From Epiperipatus broadwayi (lineage: Eukaryota > Onychophora > Udeonychophora > Euonychophora > Peripatidae), in contig JAQFVV010006246.1 of NCBI GenBank assembly GCA_028023455.1, forward strand, positions 2,843,501-2,907,500: DNA of 64,000 nucleotides, read 5' to 3'. Below the pieces are notes generated by a model that saw nothing but the letters and a program-made list of their open reading frames with translations, was not told the DNA's origin and ran no database searches. The first letter of the stretch is position 1; each line of letters begins with the position of its first letter. The position numbers and the translations under genes were made by a program. Below, piece by piece: positions 1-12,023 of the stretch.

Positions 1-2084
1 TTTCATACTAATGATGATATAATAAAAAGAATACTAAATAATTAATGATTACAAACCCATATATATATATATATTTGATGCTTTTAGATAGATAAATATA
101 TAAATACAATTTAAATGATTACGAAAATAGATAAACCCCTAAAGCTATTTACAATAAGATACTTCATAAAGAATGGAAGTGGTCTGAGCCCCTTTTACCC
201 AGTAGAAATAAATTTTCCTTTGTGTGATTTGATATACAGATATGAGATTTTCGGTCATACAGGCATACGCTTTTACTGATGACTTTAAAACCTTTTTTTT
301 TTTTTATAGATAAATTCCTATACATGTATATACGTGCGGCACAATTATACACTTATTACTATTTTAAATATAAAGTTATTAGAGGACTTGCTTACAGGGA
401 ATCTATAATAGATCAATCCCTTCTTACACCATCATGAGGTGCCGCAGTGACAAAAAAAAATAACTTAAAAAGGATATACGGTTAAATACATTTTTTAGAT
501 ATTCAACATGAGATATCGTATTTACCAATATCCGCCGTCAATCCCTCTACCCATCATGAGGGCCGACAAAAAATACTTAAAAAGGATATACGGTTAAATA
601 CATTTTTTAGATATTCAACATGAGATATCTATTTACCGAATATTATAAGCGTATGTACGCATATATACACATGTATATTTATATATGACGAATTTCAGGA
701 ATAACAACAAGAGCAAAATGAATAGCAAAAAAAAAAAGAATCTCATTGCAATCTTTGTTGAAAATACTAGAATTTAAAATAGAAAAATTGACTCAAAAGA
801 TTTAAGTAAAAGCTTTATCATATATGCCCGTAATAACCGTAAATTCAATATACATATGCGAGAGACTCTCTCTCTTTTTTAAATGATTAATAATAATAAC
901 AAAAAAATAATAATATATTTAATCGGAAATATCAAAGTTAATTATTTCAATATTAATAAAATATCTTAAAATAAACCTATGTCTGCGTCTTCATTCTTCT
1001 CCTCTGGGCTCTGAGTGGGCTTCAAGTCAACTGGCTGTGTAGTGAGGATTTCATTTATTTAGCAAGGTGGCATTTGTCATCATCGTGGGCGGCTGGAACT
1101 GGCGTGGTCACATCTTGGCGGCTTGGGACAGAGAAAGGGTGGTGCACCAGCTGGTTGTCTACCCCACGGTCATTTCACTGGACACTCTGGTAGATTGCCC
1201 CATATTTTCCTCTGTTTGTATATGATAATAATTTTTTATTAAATGTTCATTTGCTATTTGACTGGTTCCTTAAATCTTTAAGAAATCATTAGTTCTTAAA
1301 AGAACTGTATAATGGATTTCTTAGAAAATGTCAGCAGTAGTCCTGTTCATAAATTAATCTCTAAGTAGCTGGTTGCTTGGAGAATTCTGGAGCCAAACAA
1401 GTGAATGACTTGCCCCGAACGACTGCCAAAGAAAGAATGAATCCCACAGCACTAACTAAAACCATCCCACTCATAAGAACAATTCAGATAGCCCTCTGAG
1501 AAGTATGAATCAGCCAATCCTTTCAATTTTGCTTATCATTTAGATTATAACATTTCTTACAATTTTTCCGATTAAATTTTACATTTTAGGATTTAATATA
1601 ATGACTTCCATCTTGAATAACCTAGACCACTTGCTTACAAAATCAATTCAAAAGAATTTTTAAAAAGATAACAGTTTAATTATAGCCTTATCAAACATTT
1701 TGCTTTTGATCAGATTTTTGCAAAAGCAATTAACATTATTTGCTTATGGAATAAAATTACAATCTTTAGAAAAGTAATTTAAAAAAATATACAAGTATGT
1801 TGGAAAATAAAAAAAAACAAATACATACAATGACATATCATAAAAAATATACAAAAAGGAAAACAAAAAAAACACATGAGTTTATTATGCAATATTTTGT
1901 ATGTCAATTTCATATTACTTTAAATTGGTGTGTGTGGGTATTTTAATGCTCAGACCAACTTCCATTATTAATATAGCACATTTATATATTTGTTGTGCCT
2001 AATATGTACAAATCTATATATGTATCTGCTGTAATATTCTTTACAGCAGATTTTGTGCAAGGCCATTTGATAATGCCTGGCACA
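1..2084 (-). repeat. 3' LTR of Gypsy-1 (truncated by window edge)
   Basis: Positions 1-2084 are a near-identical direct repeat of 7989-9950. The first base of the window matches 7989, so the missing end of this LTR (the counterpart of 7413-7988) lies outside the window. The element-side end is TGTGCCAGG on the - strand, directly after the polypurine tract. Small ORFs inside it recur in the other LTR because the DNA is duplicated; they have no recognisable domain. Confidence 0.88.
428..638. repeat. Two-copy tandem duplication inside the 3' LTR
   Basis: A segment of roughly 100-120 bp (from CATCATGAGG through a shared AACTTAAAAAGGATAT-like stretch to ATTTACC) occurs twice in succession here. 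The matching place in the other LTR (about 8405-8505) holds it once. The duplication therefore arose after insertion, or reflects repeat instability. Confidence 0.75.
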
Positions 2085-2087
2085 ATA

Positions 2088-2098
2088 CCCCCCTCTCC
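2088..2098 (-). other. Polypurine tract of Gypsy-1
   Basis: On the - strand the sequence GGAGAGGGGGG lies three bases before the TG that starts the 3' LTR. This is the position and composition expected for the plus-strand primer of LTR retrotransposons. Confidence 0.85.
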
Positions 2099-2200
2099 AA
2101 TGAGACTTTTAAATGGATATGACCATTTAAAGTCTTAAGTTCTTATTTATACAGATATTATGAACTATACATGTGAGATGATTTCGGAGCATCCTGGATG

Positions 2201-2754
2201 CTATGGTATGGGTTTTAGTGCACGAGCATTGTATGTGCCCTTTATTCCCTGTTCTGTTTTAATCCAGAAAGCATTATCCCCACTGCACTCAACAATTTCA
2301 AAAGGGCCTTCATAAAGGTTAAAAAATTTTTTACACTGGAACTTTTCTGGAATGCTCACATGAGGCGTTCTGACCATCACTCTATCCCCTACCTTGAACC
2401 GGTAGTTTTGCATGCTGTGTTTCCTTTTCTTTCTTCTGAGACTCATCTTGTGCATCCGAGCTTGAGCCTTTTTTTATCTAATTCTATGTCAATTGTTTTG
2501 TCTCTGCTCCCTGGGAAATTTGCCTTGAAGAGTTTTGGTACAAGTTTTCCAAAATGTAGCTGTGTTGGAGGGAATCCTGTGGATTCATGTACAGACCAGT
2601 TTATATAATTTAGTATCTGAGGTAGCTGTTTTACCCATCCCTTATGGTTTGTTGGTAAGTATGTACGAAACAGCCTTCCCAACTCTTGCATAACTCTTTC
2701 ACAGGGATTACTTTGGGGGTTACGGATCGACATAAGTACATGTTTAACTCCCAC
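2201..2754 (-). pseudogene. Gypsy-1 integrase, C-terminal part, frameshifted
   Basis: Two overlapping frames (2443-2754 and 2201-2455) continue the integrase begun upstream. The first carries the end of the catalytic core, including the HxxxxxNPxxNPxER-like stretch seen as SIRNPQSNPCERVMQELGR, where the last E is the expected third catalytic acid. The second carries the GDRVMVRTP / YEGPFEIVE motif of Gypsy integrase C-terminal domains. Neither joins the main pol frame: one frameshift lies near 2750 and another near 2455. No chromodomain is visible after the C-terminal motif. The fragment would not be made as one protein from this copy. Confidence 0.85.
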
Positions 2755-4055
2755 TTAGCAACCCATTTGTTCCATTCTTCTGATACAAAAGGGGTTCCAT
2801 GGTCTGTCAGGATCATTTCTGGTTTCCCAACTGTGTTAAAATGTGAGGACTCTAGAACCTTTATAGTTTCACATGTTGTAGCTCTTGCTAAAGGGTAGGC
2901 TGCCACAAATTTGGAAAAAAGGTCATATACAATGAGTAAATATCTTTTTCTATTGAAGGGCGGCAGAGGACCATAAAAATCCATGGCCATTATTTCCTTC
3001 AAATTGTTAGGGATGATTGATTTCATTGGAGTTGTGTATGCTCTATTCAGTGGTTTTGCACACTGGCATATTTCACATTTGTTCAAAATCTTTATTATGT
3101 CTCGGTGCATCCCAGGCCAATAGAACCAGCGCTTGAGGCAATATTCAGTTTTTGGAGTTCCATAATGTCCATATAGTCTGTGAATGTAATCAGTGAGCAG
3201 GCCCCGAATGGTTGGTGGTACCATCACTCTCCATTCATCAATGTCTTCTTGAATTTGGTAGTATAAAACCCCCTTTTCTATCTTGTATCGGCACTTCTTG
3301 CCTGGTGTACTGTCATCTTTCTGAGGAGATTGTGTATACAGTGTTATGATCTGGTTTAAGTCCTTATATTCAGGTTGCCTCTTTGACATTTGTTTTAGAT
3401 GTTCCTCTATGTCTTTGTCCTTACCTGATATGCTCATCATGTATGCATGGTCTATCCTCAGGTGTTGTTGTTGTTGAGTTTGAATGGGATGATGACTGAG
3501 GATGTCAGCTACTATATTCTCAGTTCCTTTGCAATGTTTCACCGTATAATTAAACTCTTGGAGAAACAAACTCCAGCGAACTAGTCGGCCATTAGTGAGA
3601 TAGCTGTGATTTAGAAATTGAAGACTCTTGTGGTCCATAATTACTATCACTTCAGAGCCTAGTAGCATAGGGTGAAATTTCTCAAATGCCCATATGATTG
3701 CAAGGGCTTCTTTTTCTGTAACCATGTAATTATGTTCAGGTCCTTTCAACAACCTGCTTATGAAGTACAGGACCCCTATCTGACCATCTTGCTGAACTTG
3801 GGATAGAGTGACACCCAATCCATATGCACTGCTATCAGTTTGGAGTATAAAGGGTTTGTCAAAGTCTGGGTATGCCAGCACTACTTGTTTTATAAAACTT
3901 TTCTTAATCTCAGTGAATGCTTCCTCTTGTTCACTGGTCCAGTTCCAATGGGTATCTTTCCTGAGTAATCTTAGTAAAGGTTCCATTCGGTCAGCAAATT
4001 TTTCATAGAATCTGTTGTAAAAGTTGCATAGTCCTAAAAAGGACCGAATGTGCTT
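2631..4055 (-). pseudogene. Gypsy-1 RNase H and integrase N-terminal half
   Basis: The open stretch below the stop at 4056 first gives the end of the RT connection domain (SFLGLCNFYNRFYEKF), then RNase H. RNase H shows QTDSSAYGLG, EKEALAIIWA and MDHKSL, carrying the D-E-D residues of the Gypsy RNase H fold. Integrase follows with the zinc-binding pattern HRLYGHYG...CEICQCAKP and the catalytic-core start MDFYGPLPP and LTDHGTPF (first two acidic residues present). The frame ends in out-of-frame residues after about 2750, where a frameshift separates the third catalytic residue. It shares the reading frame of gag upstream, so the ancestor probably had one gag-pol ORF. Confidence 0.9.
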
Positions 4056-4721
4056 TCATGTTTTAGGTGCAGGGAAGTCATTTATTGCACTGATTTTATC
4101 AGGATGAGGTTTGATTCCTGTTCGTCCCACCAAATGATCCAAAAATTCTATCTCCTCAGAGATCAATATACTCTTTTTCAGATTGATTTTGATTCCTTTA
4201 GCTTCGCATTCTGCAAAAAATATTTGTAAGTGTTGGAAGTGTTCTTCCAGAGATGTGGATGCTACCACAACGTCGTCCACATATACTGTTAAAATTTTCT
4301 TGATTTCCTGAGGCAAAACTTGATCCAGACATCATAATAAACCTGCACCACTATTAACTAAGCCAAAAGGCATTCGATTAAATTGATATGTGTGGTCTCC
4401 ATATCTAAAAGCTGTGAATTTGCGATCTGTGTGATGTAATTCTATCTGCCAGTAGCTAGCAGTTAAGTCAAATGTGGAAAATATTATTTTGTCTTTAAAT
4501 TTCATGAGTAATTCTTGCATATGAGATGGAATAGTACAATCTGGTATTGTCACCCTGTTAAGTTGGCGTGCATCAAGGCATAGCCGCACAGATCCATTTT
4601 TCTTTCTGACCACCACTAGGGGGTTACAGTATGGGGAAAAGCATTTATCAATGATACCCCATTTCAACATTTGTTCCAACTGTTTCTCCACCTCCTTAAA
4701 TTTGTGTGGTATGGGGTAGGA
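4056..4721 (-). pseudogene. Gypsy-1 reverse transcriptase, interrupted by in-frame stops
   Basis: Two stretches in one frame (4332-4721 and 4056-4331) give a Gypsy RT palm. Readable motifs are VVVRKKNGSVRLCLDARQLN, FSTFDLTASYWQI (catalytic D), MPFGLVNSGA and the catalytic YVDD box in LTVYVDDVVVAS. Stops at 4722-4724, 4332-4334 and 4056-4058 are all in the same frame as gag and RNase H. The coding order is therefore preserved and the damage is by point nonsense changes rather than rearrangement. The first stop falls between protease and RT, a place where some elements use recoding, but the other two do not fit that idea. Confidence 0.9.
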
Positions 4722-6191
4722 TCACACTTGGAATGGTTCTCCTGGTTTGAATCTGATTCTTTGTTTATATCCTTTAATGAGACCAGGACTATCAGAAAGT
4801 ATGTTTTTATAAGTATAAAGCATAGATTTGAGTTTTTCTGTCTCAGTGGCAGAAGTCAGTTTTGCTCCATTTGCCTTTTCTTCCATCAGCTCCATGTCCA
4901 ATTGGGTCATACAACATTCCTCAGTATCATCATGTAAGTGGGGTTGTAGCATTTCAATTTGTTTGTCATTGCACACTGCAAGCCGCTGTTCATAATCTAA
5001 AATGCATCTGTTTTTGTGTAAGAAATCTGAACCCAACACAACTTCGTGGATAAGACTGGTCATTATTAAGAACACTTGGTATACCATCTTATGCTGTATG
5101 TGCATCTGTATCCAAATTTGCTTAGGCAGAAGTTTTGCTTTCCGGTTGTTTGCTAATGTTATTTGTGCTGTCTTCAAAGGTAAGATTTCTATGCTTGGGT
5201 TTTTTGTTACAATGTGGTGGTATAGATCTTCTGATATTACAGATATTTGACTGCCCGAATCCAGCATGGCCATGACTTCAAGTCCCTCCATTGTCAGACT
5301 GATCTCGGGACAACTTTGTGGAGCATATTCAGGCACTCTATCTTCCCATGAACATATCAAGTTTGATATTTCTTTGTCCATATTAGACCATGGTTTTATG
5401 ATGTGGCCACAGAACTCTTCATTTTTGTTCCTGTTTGTGTGATTGGTATGTTTATCTTCCCAAACATTTGCTGATAGCTTATATTGTTGGCTCATGTCTA
5501 TCTCATTTAATAATTCATCCATTTGTTGCACTGAATTTGTACTTGCAGTGAGCACCATTTGTTCAACATGAAGTGGCAAATTACAGTGGATTATCCTGAC
5601 AATTCGCCCCTCTGATATGTGGCATGCTTTCAGTGTCTGAAGTCTTGCTGCTTGTCTTCTGAAAAATTTCGAATAATTTTCGCCAGTATTCTCTTTATAT
5701 TTTTCCTGCATGACTTGTTGCAGGATCATATCATGGCAATGTTCACTCCAAAAACTTTTTAACAATACCTTTTTATAATCCTCAAATGTTTTGGGATGGT
5801 GGAACAAGGACTGCCACCATGTGTGAGCATCGCCATGGAGGTGATTGTAGGCAATTGCCAGTTTACCAAAGTCATTAATTTGATTCACTTGGAAATATGT
5901 TTCTAAGCTTTTAATATGCTCAATAGGAGCTTCATCTGTTTGCCCCTCAGATACCTTTATTTTTAAAAATTGGTTTATATTGCATGAGTAAGATTGTCCC
6001 TTTTCTCTTTCATGTATCTCATTTTTAAAGCTATAAAATCTTGTTTCGATTTCCTTTGACATTTCACGTTTGAACTCCTCCATTCTTTGGTTCATGTATG
6101 CAGTGTTTTCTGAGAGTTGTTGAGTCAGTTCATTTATCTTTTGTGGTATTCTGGCCATTTCTTGTTTTATATTCACTAATGTTTCTTCCAT
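4722..6191 (-). pseudogene. Gypsy-1 Gag plus aspartic protease
   Basis: A 489-residue open frame starting at the ATG 6189-6191. Residues 1-65 look like a coiled coil rich in Glu, Lys and Gln. Residues about 95-200 match the Retrotrans_gag core (YNHLHGDAHTWWQSL, then YKENTGENYSKFFRRQAARL). No CCHC zinc knuckle is visible between Gag and protease; only scattered Cys/His near residues 260-280 remain. The retropepsin motif AMLDSGSQISVIS is at about 308-320 and the second conserved block VVLGSDFL is near 384-391. The frame stops just before RT. Gag builds the cytoplasmic particle and the protease cleaves the polyprotein, but this copy cannot make the full polyprotein. Confidence 0.88.
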
Positions 6192-7390
6192 TATGTTTTA
6201 CATTTAAAACATAGTTATAAGTATTATTCAGGGGCTACGTTATAAGTATTTATATTCGGGATATATATACGTTTTAGTTACTGATCAGTTAAACACAGAA
6301 TCGGTAATATTGGATATTTTATTTTTATTATTAAATTATTTTTTAACTATTTGTCTTATTTTTAAATACGCAATACACTGCATGCCTAACTGTCTTATTC
6401 CACTCGCCAATTATTTGTTTTTTCTATGCCCTGTTCCAGTTATTTTGCCCCCTTTTACCTACGTCTATTTAATTCTATTTGTCGACCAAAAAGAAAATCA
6501 CGTTTAACATACGAAACTTATTTCGTTATGCTAGCATTCAACACTATTTTATTTTACCTAAACGACAACAAATTATACAGTAAGTTATTTCAAAATATTA
6601 CGCTACATATGATAAACAGGTTTTATACCTATATCTAAAATGTCTAATTTCTTTTTTTTTTTCAAAACAAAACAAAAAACAAGAAATTCGATCGCAAGTT
6701 ATTTTACAATATTACAATATAATAAATTATTTATTTTATTTGTAATAACTCTGACCATTTATATACACATAGATACAGCATGTGACCTACTCCCCCCCAC
6801 TCATTCCTTTAATAATTTTTATATACTTTATTACTATTTTAATTGCATATGTTGACGTCAGTTTAACCGGCAACTTTACTCATCCAATAAAATGAAAATG
6901 TTAGCGACTTAGTTTAAAGTGTAAATTGTTAAGCAATTATTAAGATAAAAGAATCTGTAGTCTATATAACAAAAAAAATATCAACCGTCAGTATATTACA
7001 TGTATACTTATTTAAAATAACTTTGAAGTCTATTTTATTTATATAGTATATTTATAGAATACAGTGTAAGCATTTGATTTATTGCTAACAATTTGAATCA
7101 TAAATATATCCTAAATATTAATCGCAACAAGAATAACACTATCATTTTGGAACTGCAAATTACTGAAAAAAAATAAAAAAAAAAAAAAAAACAAAACAAA
7201 AACAAACCAAAAAAACACCCCCAAAAAAACCACACCCAAAAAAAACAAATATAAATTTTTTAAAAATACATTTATAATTTTTTTTTTACCCTATTATTTT
7301 TAAAAAAAAAAAAAAAAAAATTTTCCCCAAAAATAAAAAATAAAAAAATTAAATTTTTCCTTCCCTAATCCAAACATTTTTAAATTTAAA
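6192..7390 (-). other. Gypsy-1 5' untranslated leader
   Basis: About 1.2 kb between the primer-binding site and the gag ATG, with no domain-bearing ORF. It includes a short tandem GTTATAAGTATT pair near 6208-6252 and a homopolymer-rich stretch at 7160-7370. Confidence 0.7.
7160..7370. repeat. Low-complexity A/C then A/T-rich stretch
   Basis: Runs of A broken by CCCC and CACCC blocks pass into long A and T runs. It lies just downstream of the primer-binding site within the Gypsy-1 leader. It carries no coding signal, and such tracts are prone to assembly error. Confidence 0.8.
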
Positions 7391-7405
7391 CCCCGTGTGG
7401 CGCCA
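7391..7405 (-). other. Primer-binding site of Gypsy-1, lysine-tRNA type
   Basis: On the - strand TGGCGCCACACGGGG starts seven bases after the end of the 5' LTR (..CTGGTACA). TGGCGCC is the start of the complement of a tRNA-Lys 3' end; the remainder matches only loosely. The position is right for priming minus-strand DNA synthesis. Confidence 0.6.
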
Positions 7406-7412
7406 GTTATAC

Positions 7413-9950
7413 TGTACCAGACCAAAACTCCCCTGCAGATTTCCTAATCCTAATCTTGCACTGAGCATGAAGTGAACAAGATTTAACAGGAAAAGAAATG
7501 GATACCAATTTAGCCGATTGTCTGTACTCATGTATATTGGTACTTCCAGCTAAACTGATAGAAAGAGTGGATTGACAGGACTCTTCCAGTTAAAAACACC
7601 CTTTAGTTGATATCTTATTTAAATACCCGAATATTTAGAACAATGGCAAGTACACACCTTTGAAAAGTCTATTTACAAAATAGACTTTTGCATGCCACTT
7701 TTAGAAAAGAATAAAAAATGAATTTTTCCCCCTCCCAGAAGGATGTGCAATACCATATGTCCAGCGAAGCATGAGATTAAGATTCAACACCTGGTAGAGC
7801 GATATCCCTTTGTGGCTAGCTCAGTCACTCTACATCTAGGGTCTTCAAATGGGTAAGTTAAATGATTATTACAGGTACGTGGTTGATAAGGAAAGAATAC
7901 ATTTTTATCAATATAAATAATAATATGAAACCGAAACAAGTTTAATATCATGATTAAATATTTATTTAATCCCAAATACCCACCACCATTTCATACTAAT
8001 GATGATATAATAAAAAGAATACTAAATAATTAATGATTACAAACCCATATATATTTGATGCTTTTAGATAGATAAATATATAAATACAATTTAAATGATT
8101 ACGAAAATAGATAAACCCCTAAAGCTATTTACAATAAGATATTTCATTAGAATGGAAGTGGTCTGAGCCCCTTTTACCCAGTAGAAATAAATTTTCCTTT
8201 GTGTGATTTGATATACAGATATGAGATTTTCGGTCATACAGGCATACGCTTTTACTGATGACTTTAAAACCTTTTTTTTTTAATAGATAAATTTCTATAC
8301 ATGTATATACATGCGGCACAATTATACACTTATTACTATTTTAAATATAAAAGTTATTAGAGGACTTGTTTACAGGGAATCTATAAGAGATCAATCCCTT
8401 CTTACACCATCATGAGGTGCAGCAGTGACAAAAAAATTAACTTAAAAAGGATATATGGTTAAATACATTTTTTTTAGATATTCAACATGAGATCGTATTT
8501 ACCGAATATTATAAGCATATGTACGCATATATACACATGTATATTTATATATGACGAATTTCAGGAATAACAATGAGCAAAATGAATAGCAACAAAAAAA
8601 AAAAAAAGAATCTCATTGCAATCTTTGTTGAAAATACTAGAATTTAAAATAGAAAAATTGACTCAAAAGATTTAAGTAAAAGCTTTATCATATATGCCCA
8701 TAATAACCATAAATTCAATATACATATGCGAGAGACTCTCTCTCTTTTTTAAATGATTAATAATAATAACAAAAAAATAATAATATATTTAATCGGAAAT
8801 ATCAAAGTTAATTATTTAATATTACTAAAATGTCTTAAAATAAACTTATGTCTGAGTCTTCATTCTTCTCCTCTGGGCTCTGAGTGGACTTCAAGTCAAC
8901 TGGCTGTGTAGTGAGGATTTCATTTATTTAGCAAGGTGGCATTTGTCATCATCGTGGGCAGCTGGAACTGGCGTGGTCACATCTTGGCAGCTTGGGACAG
9001 AGAAAGGGTGGTGCACCAGCTGGTTGTCTACCCCACAGTCATTTCACTGGACTCTCTGGTAGATTGCCCCATATTTTCCTTTGTTTGTATATGGTAGTAA
9101 TTTTTTTATTAAATGTTCATTTGCTATCTGACTGGTTCATTAAATCTTTAAGAAATCATTAGTTCTTAAAAGAACTGTATAATGGATTTCTTAGAAAATG
9201 TCAGCAGTAGTCCTGTTCATAAATTAATCTCTAAGTAGCTGGTTACTTGGAGAATTCTGGAGCCAAACAAGTGAATGACTTGCCCTGAACGACAGCCAAA
9301 GAAAGAATGAATCCCACAGCACTAACTAAAACCATCCCACTCAAGAGAACAATTCAGATAGTCCTCTGAGAAGTATGAATCAGCCAATCCTTTCAATTTT
9401 GCTTATCATTTAGATTATAACATTTCTTACAATTTTTTCGATTAAATTTTACATTTTAGGATTTAATATAATGACTTCCATCTTGAATAACCTAGACCAC
9501 TTGCTTACAAAATCAATTCAAAAGAATTTTTAAAAAGATAACAGTTTAATTATAGCCTTATCAAACATTTTGCTTTTGATCAGATTTTTGCAAAAGCAAT
9601 TAACATTATTTGCTTATGGAATAAAATTACAATCTTTAGAAAAATGATTAAAAAAAATATGCAAGTATGTTGAAAAATAAAAACAAATACATACAATGAC
9701 ATATCATAAAAAATATACAAAAAGGAAAACAAAAAAAACACATGAGTTTATTATGCAATATTTTGTATGTCAATTTCATATTACTTTAAATTGGTGTGTG
9801 TGGGTATTTTAATGCTCAGACCAACTTCCCTTATTAATATAGCACATTTATATATTTGTTGTGCCTAATATGTACAAATCTATATATGTATCTGCTGTAA
9901 TATTCTTTACAGCAGATTTTGCTCAAGGCCATTTGATAATGCCTGGCCCA
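7413..9950 (-). repeat. 5' LTR of Gypsy-1, 2.54 kb
   Basis: The - strand runs from TGGGCCAGGC at 9950 to CTGGTACA at 7413. Positions 7989-9950 repeat 1-2084, and 7413-7988 matches the end of the solo LTR at 26120-26686. An internal GC-richer block at about 8862-9075 stands out from the AT-rich background and is conserved in all three family members of the window. Confidence 0.87.
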
Positions 9951-9974
9951 ATATATATATATATATGCTCATGA

Positions 9975-11960
9975 TCCTATCTATTTTGAAATAAGCTGGC
10001 TTAAAATGACATAAAAAATATTCTATTGAATGCTTATTGAAGATTTCCCTATTTATCATATATGTCACTAAGGTAAATTTCATTTCTGAAATGTGTGTGT
10101 GTGTTTTTTTTACTTTCATCCATGTGTGAAACCCTGCTTTTTAATTTGCTACCTTAAAATAACTGTCCAACCTATTTTTGACTGGTTGGTATAAACAGTC
10201 ACACACGCACACCCACTGTGATATGTCAACATATGTATTATATTAAAATGTGTCCCTTTATATTATGCATTGATACATAAATCACATAGAAAAAAAATAT
10301 TATTGAAACCTTGAGCAAAAATAAATTACACCAAATTTAATATGCAAAGAGATAAATAAATAAACATTATAAAGCATATATTGATTGATAGGTTGCTCAA
10401 TTATCACACTAAACAAACAACAATAATAAAAAGACATTTTAATATTACAATATATAAAAAAAATATTAAAAGATTATGAAAAATTAAGTTTAATGAATTT
10501 TAAACTGTGTGTGCATAATGTTATTTGATAATACAATCAATAAACAAACCCTTTAATGTTTATGTATCAAAAGAAAAAAATGCATGACTATAGAAATCAA
10601 AGTTTACTTTTAATAAGTAAATAAAAAAATTTGTTAATCAAATTTTAAAGTTACTCGATCCATTTTCAGTGCTTATTACTGTCCTAAGTTCAAATATCAG
10701 ACGACTCTCTTATTTATAGCTTTGACTGGTTGGTTTGTCTTGTTCCCACCATTTTGAAAGTTATTGCAGGCACTTTTGATAAATATGAAGTGGTTGGTTT
10801 TGCTTGTTCCTACCATTTTAAAAGTTATTGCAGACACTTTTGATAAATATGAAGAAAACATTAAAAAACTGATTTGTAGACTAGTTGAGGTTGGTTGTAT
10901 GGCTTTTATACATATTCTTTTTTCTCTTCTTTCTTCTCTCTCCCTTCAAAGAAGATGATTCTTTAATCAGCCAGGAGACAAAGAAGCTTCTCAGATAGCA
11001 TATGTGGTTGGCTTTAAACTCGGCCATTCTTTGGGTATTAAGGATGTGTATATAAGTTCACAGATAGATCAGTGAGCTAACTCATTATGTGAGGTCTCAG
11101 AGAACAAAATATAGCCAGATTACTGTATCTTCATTGTTTTATAAATAACCAAATATATAAATACCATTTTTTATATTATTTTCACCAACTTCTTTTAAGA
11201 GATTCAATTTTGACCCATCCCTCTAGGTTAACTTAGAGATTATTTATATAGCTGCACATCTTCTTTTATGCTGTTTTTAATGCAAACATCTCACATTTTC
11301 CTCTTTAATTTTTCAAAGAAAAAAATTAACAGCTCATCCTGAGCTCACCAGAAACAGATCAAAAAACTGCTGCTAACTACCTCTATGAATATTGTGTCGC
11401 TCTCTTATATCTCAGTATTTTTGATTACAAGTCTTCTACAAAAATAACTCATTTTGAGATAGCAACCAAAGCCTCACAAATTGATAGTTTAAGTAATTAA
11501 TATGAAAATTAATAATTATTTTACCTACTCTGTCAAAGCATTTTTCCCCTCTGGACAATCTAAAATCCAGATAACATATAACAACAGAGTTTGCAATCTA
11601 TTTTCAACATAGATATGTGTCCAAATGTTTTATGTTTACACAGCCATACTTTCACACGTGTGCATTTTATCTATTAATCTATTGATCATTTACACCATCC
11701 TTTCTAGTTTGTTTTATTTTAAAGAAAATAAAGCTAAATAACTGAATGCTTTGTGCAATAATAATAGACCAATATACTGAATATTTTTTGTAACCTTCTC
11801 TCTTCATTACTGCCTATTAATAACTACTGTCCATTAACTATATATAATACTCACACACAAATCTATATACATATAATAATAAAAATTTCCCTTTTTTTTA
11901 AATTTAAGAACATATTTATGTGGGAATGAGATACATATATGTACAAAATATATGTATATT
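9975..11960 (-). repeat. Partial, diverged LTR of the LTR-2 family
   Basis: Starting near AAATAAGCTGGCTTAAAA at 9990, this stretch follows 46725-49022 and 53760-56040 in order with many substitutions. Shared landmarks include the CACACGCACACCC / CACATGCACACATTC block, the TTATTGCAGACAC repeats near 10750-10840 and the 3' ATGAGATACATA end. It matches only the first half (in - orientation) of the 4.2 kb LTR. The remainder probably lies left of the window, split off by insertion of Gypsy-1. Small ORFs inside are not conserved. Confidence 0.75.
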
Positions 11961-12023
11961 ATAAAAAGAAAAAAAATAGATTTTTAAATTATAAAAAGAG
12001 GCACCAACTATTACTGTTTATAT

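Larger units (their letters stand above)
1..9950 (-). mobile_element. Ty3/Gypsy LTR retrotransposon (Gypsy-1), decayed, 3' LTR cut by window start
   Basis: A complete element layout reads on the - strand. A 5' LTR lies at 7413-9950, followed by a primer-binding site, a leader, gag-protease-RT-RNase H-integrase in one polyprotein order, a polypurine tract and a 3' LTR (1-2084, incomplete). The order RT, RNase H, then integrase is that of Ty3/Gypsy (Metaviridae) rather than Copia. No envelope-like ORF lies between integrase and the polypurine tract. LTR ends show the short inverted repeat TGTGCCAG / CTGGTACA. The right flank is an AT dinucleotide run, so a target duplication cannot be judged. 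The element appears to sit inside an older LTR-2 family fragment that continues at 9975. Confidence 0.9.

Noticed and set aside
164-352. 62-residue ORF on -, nearly repeated at 8125-8319
   Set aside because: Both lie in the duplicated Gypsy-1 LTRs, so agreement is due to LTR identity; no domain, and the solo LTR does not keep the frame.
2085-2200. Envelope-like gene downstream of Gypsy-1 integrase
   Set aside because: Only about 110 bases separate the end of pol from the polypurine tract and LTR; there is no space for one.
7970-7988. TGGTGGTGGGTATTTGGG on - as primer-binding site next to the repeat edge at 7989
   Set aside because: The repeat appears to end at 7989 only because the window starts there; similarity to the solo LTR continues to 7413, where the real LTR end and primer site lie.
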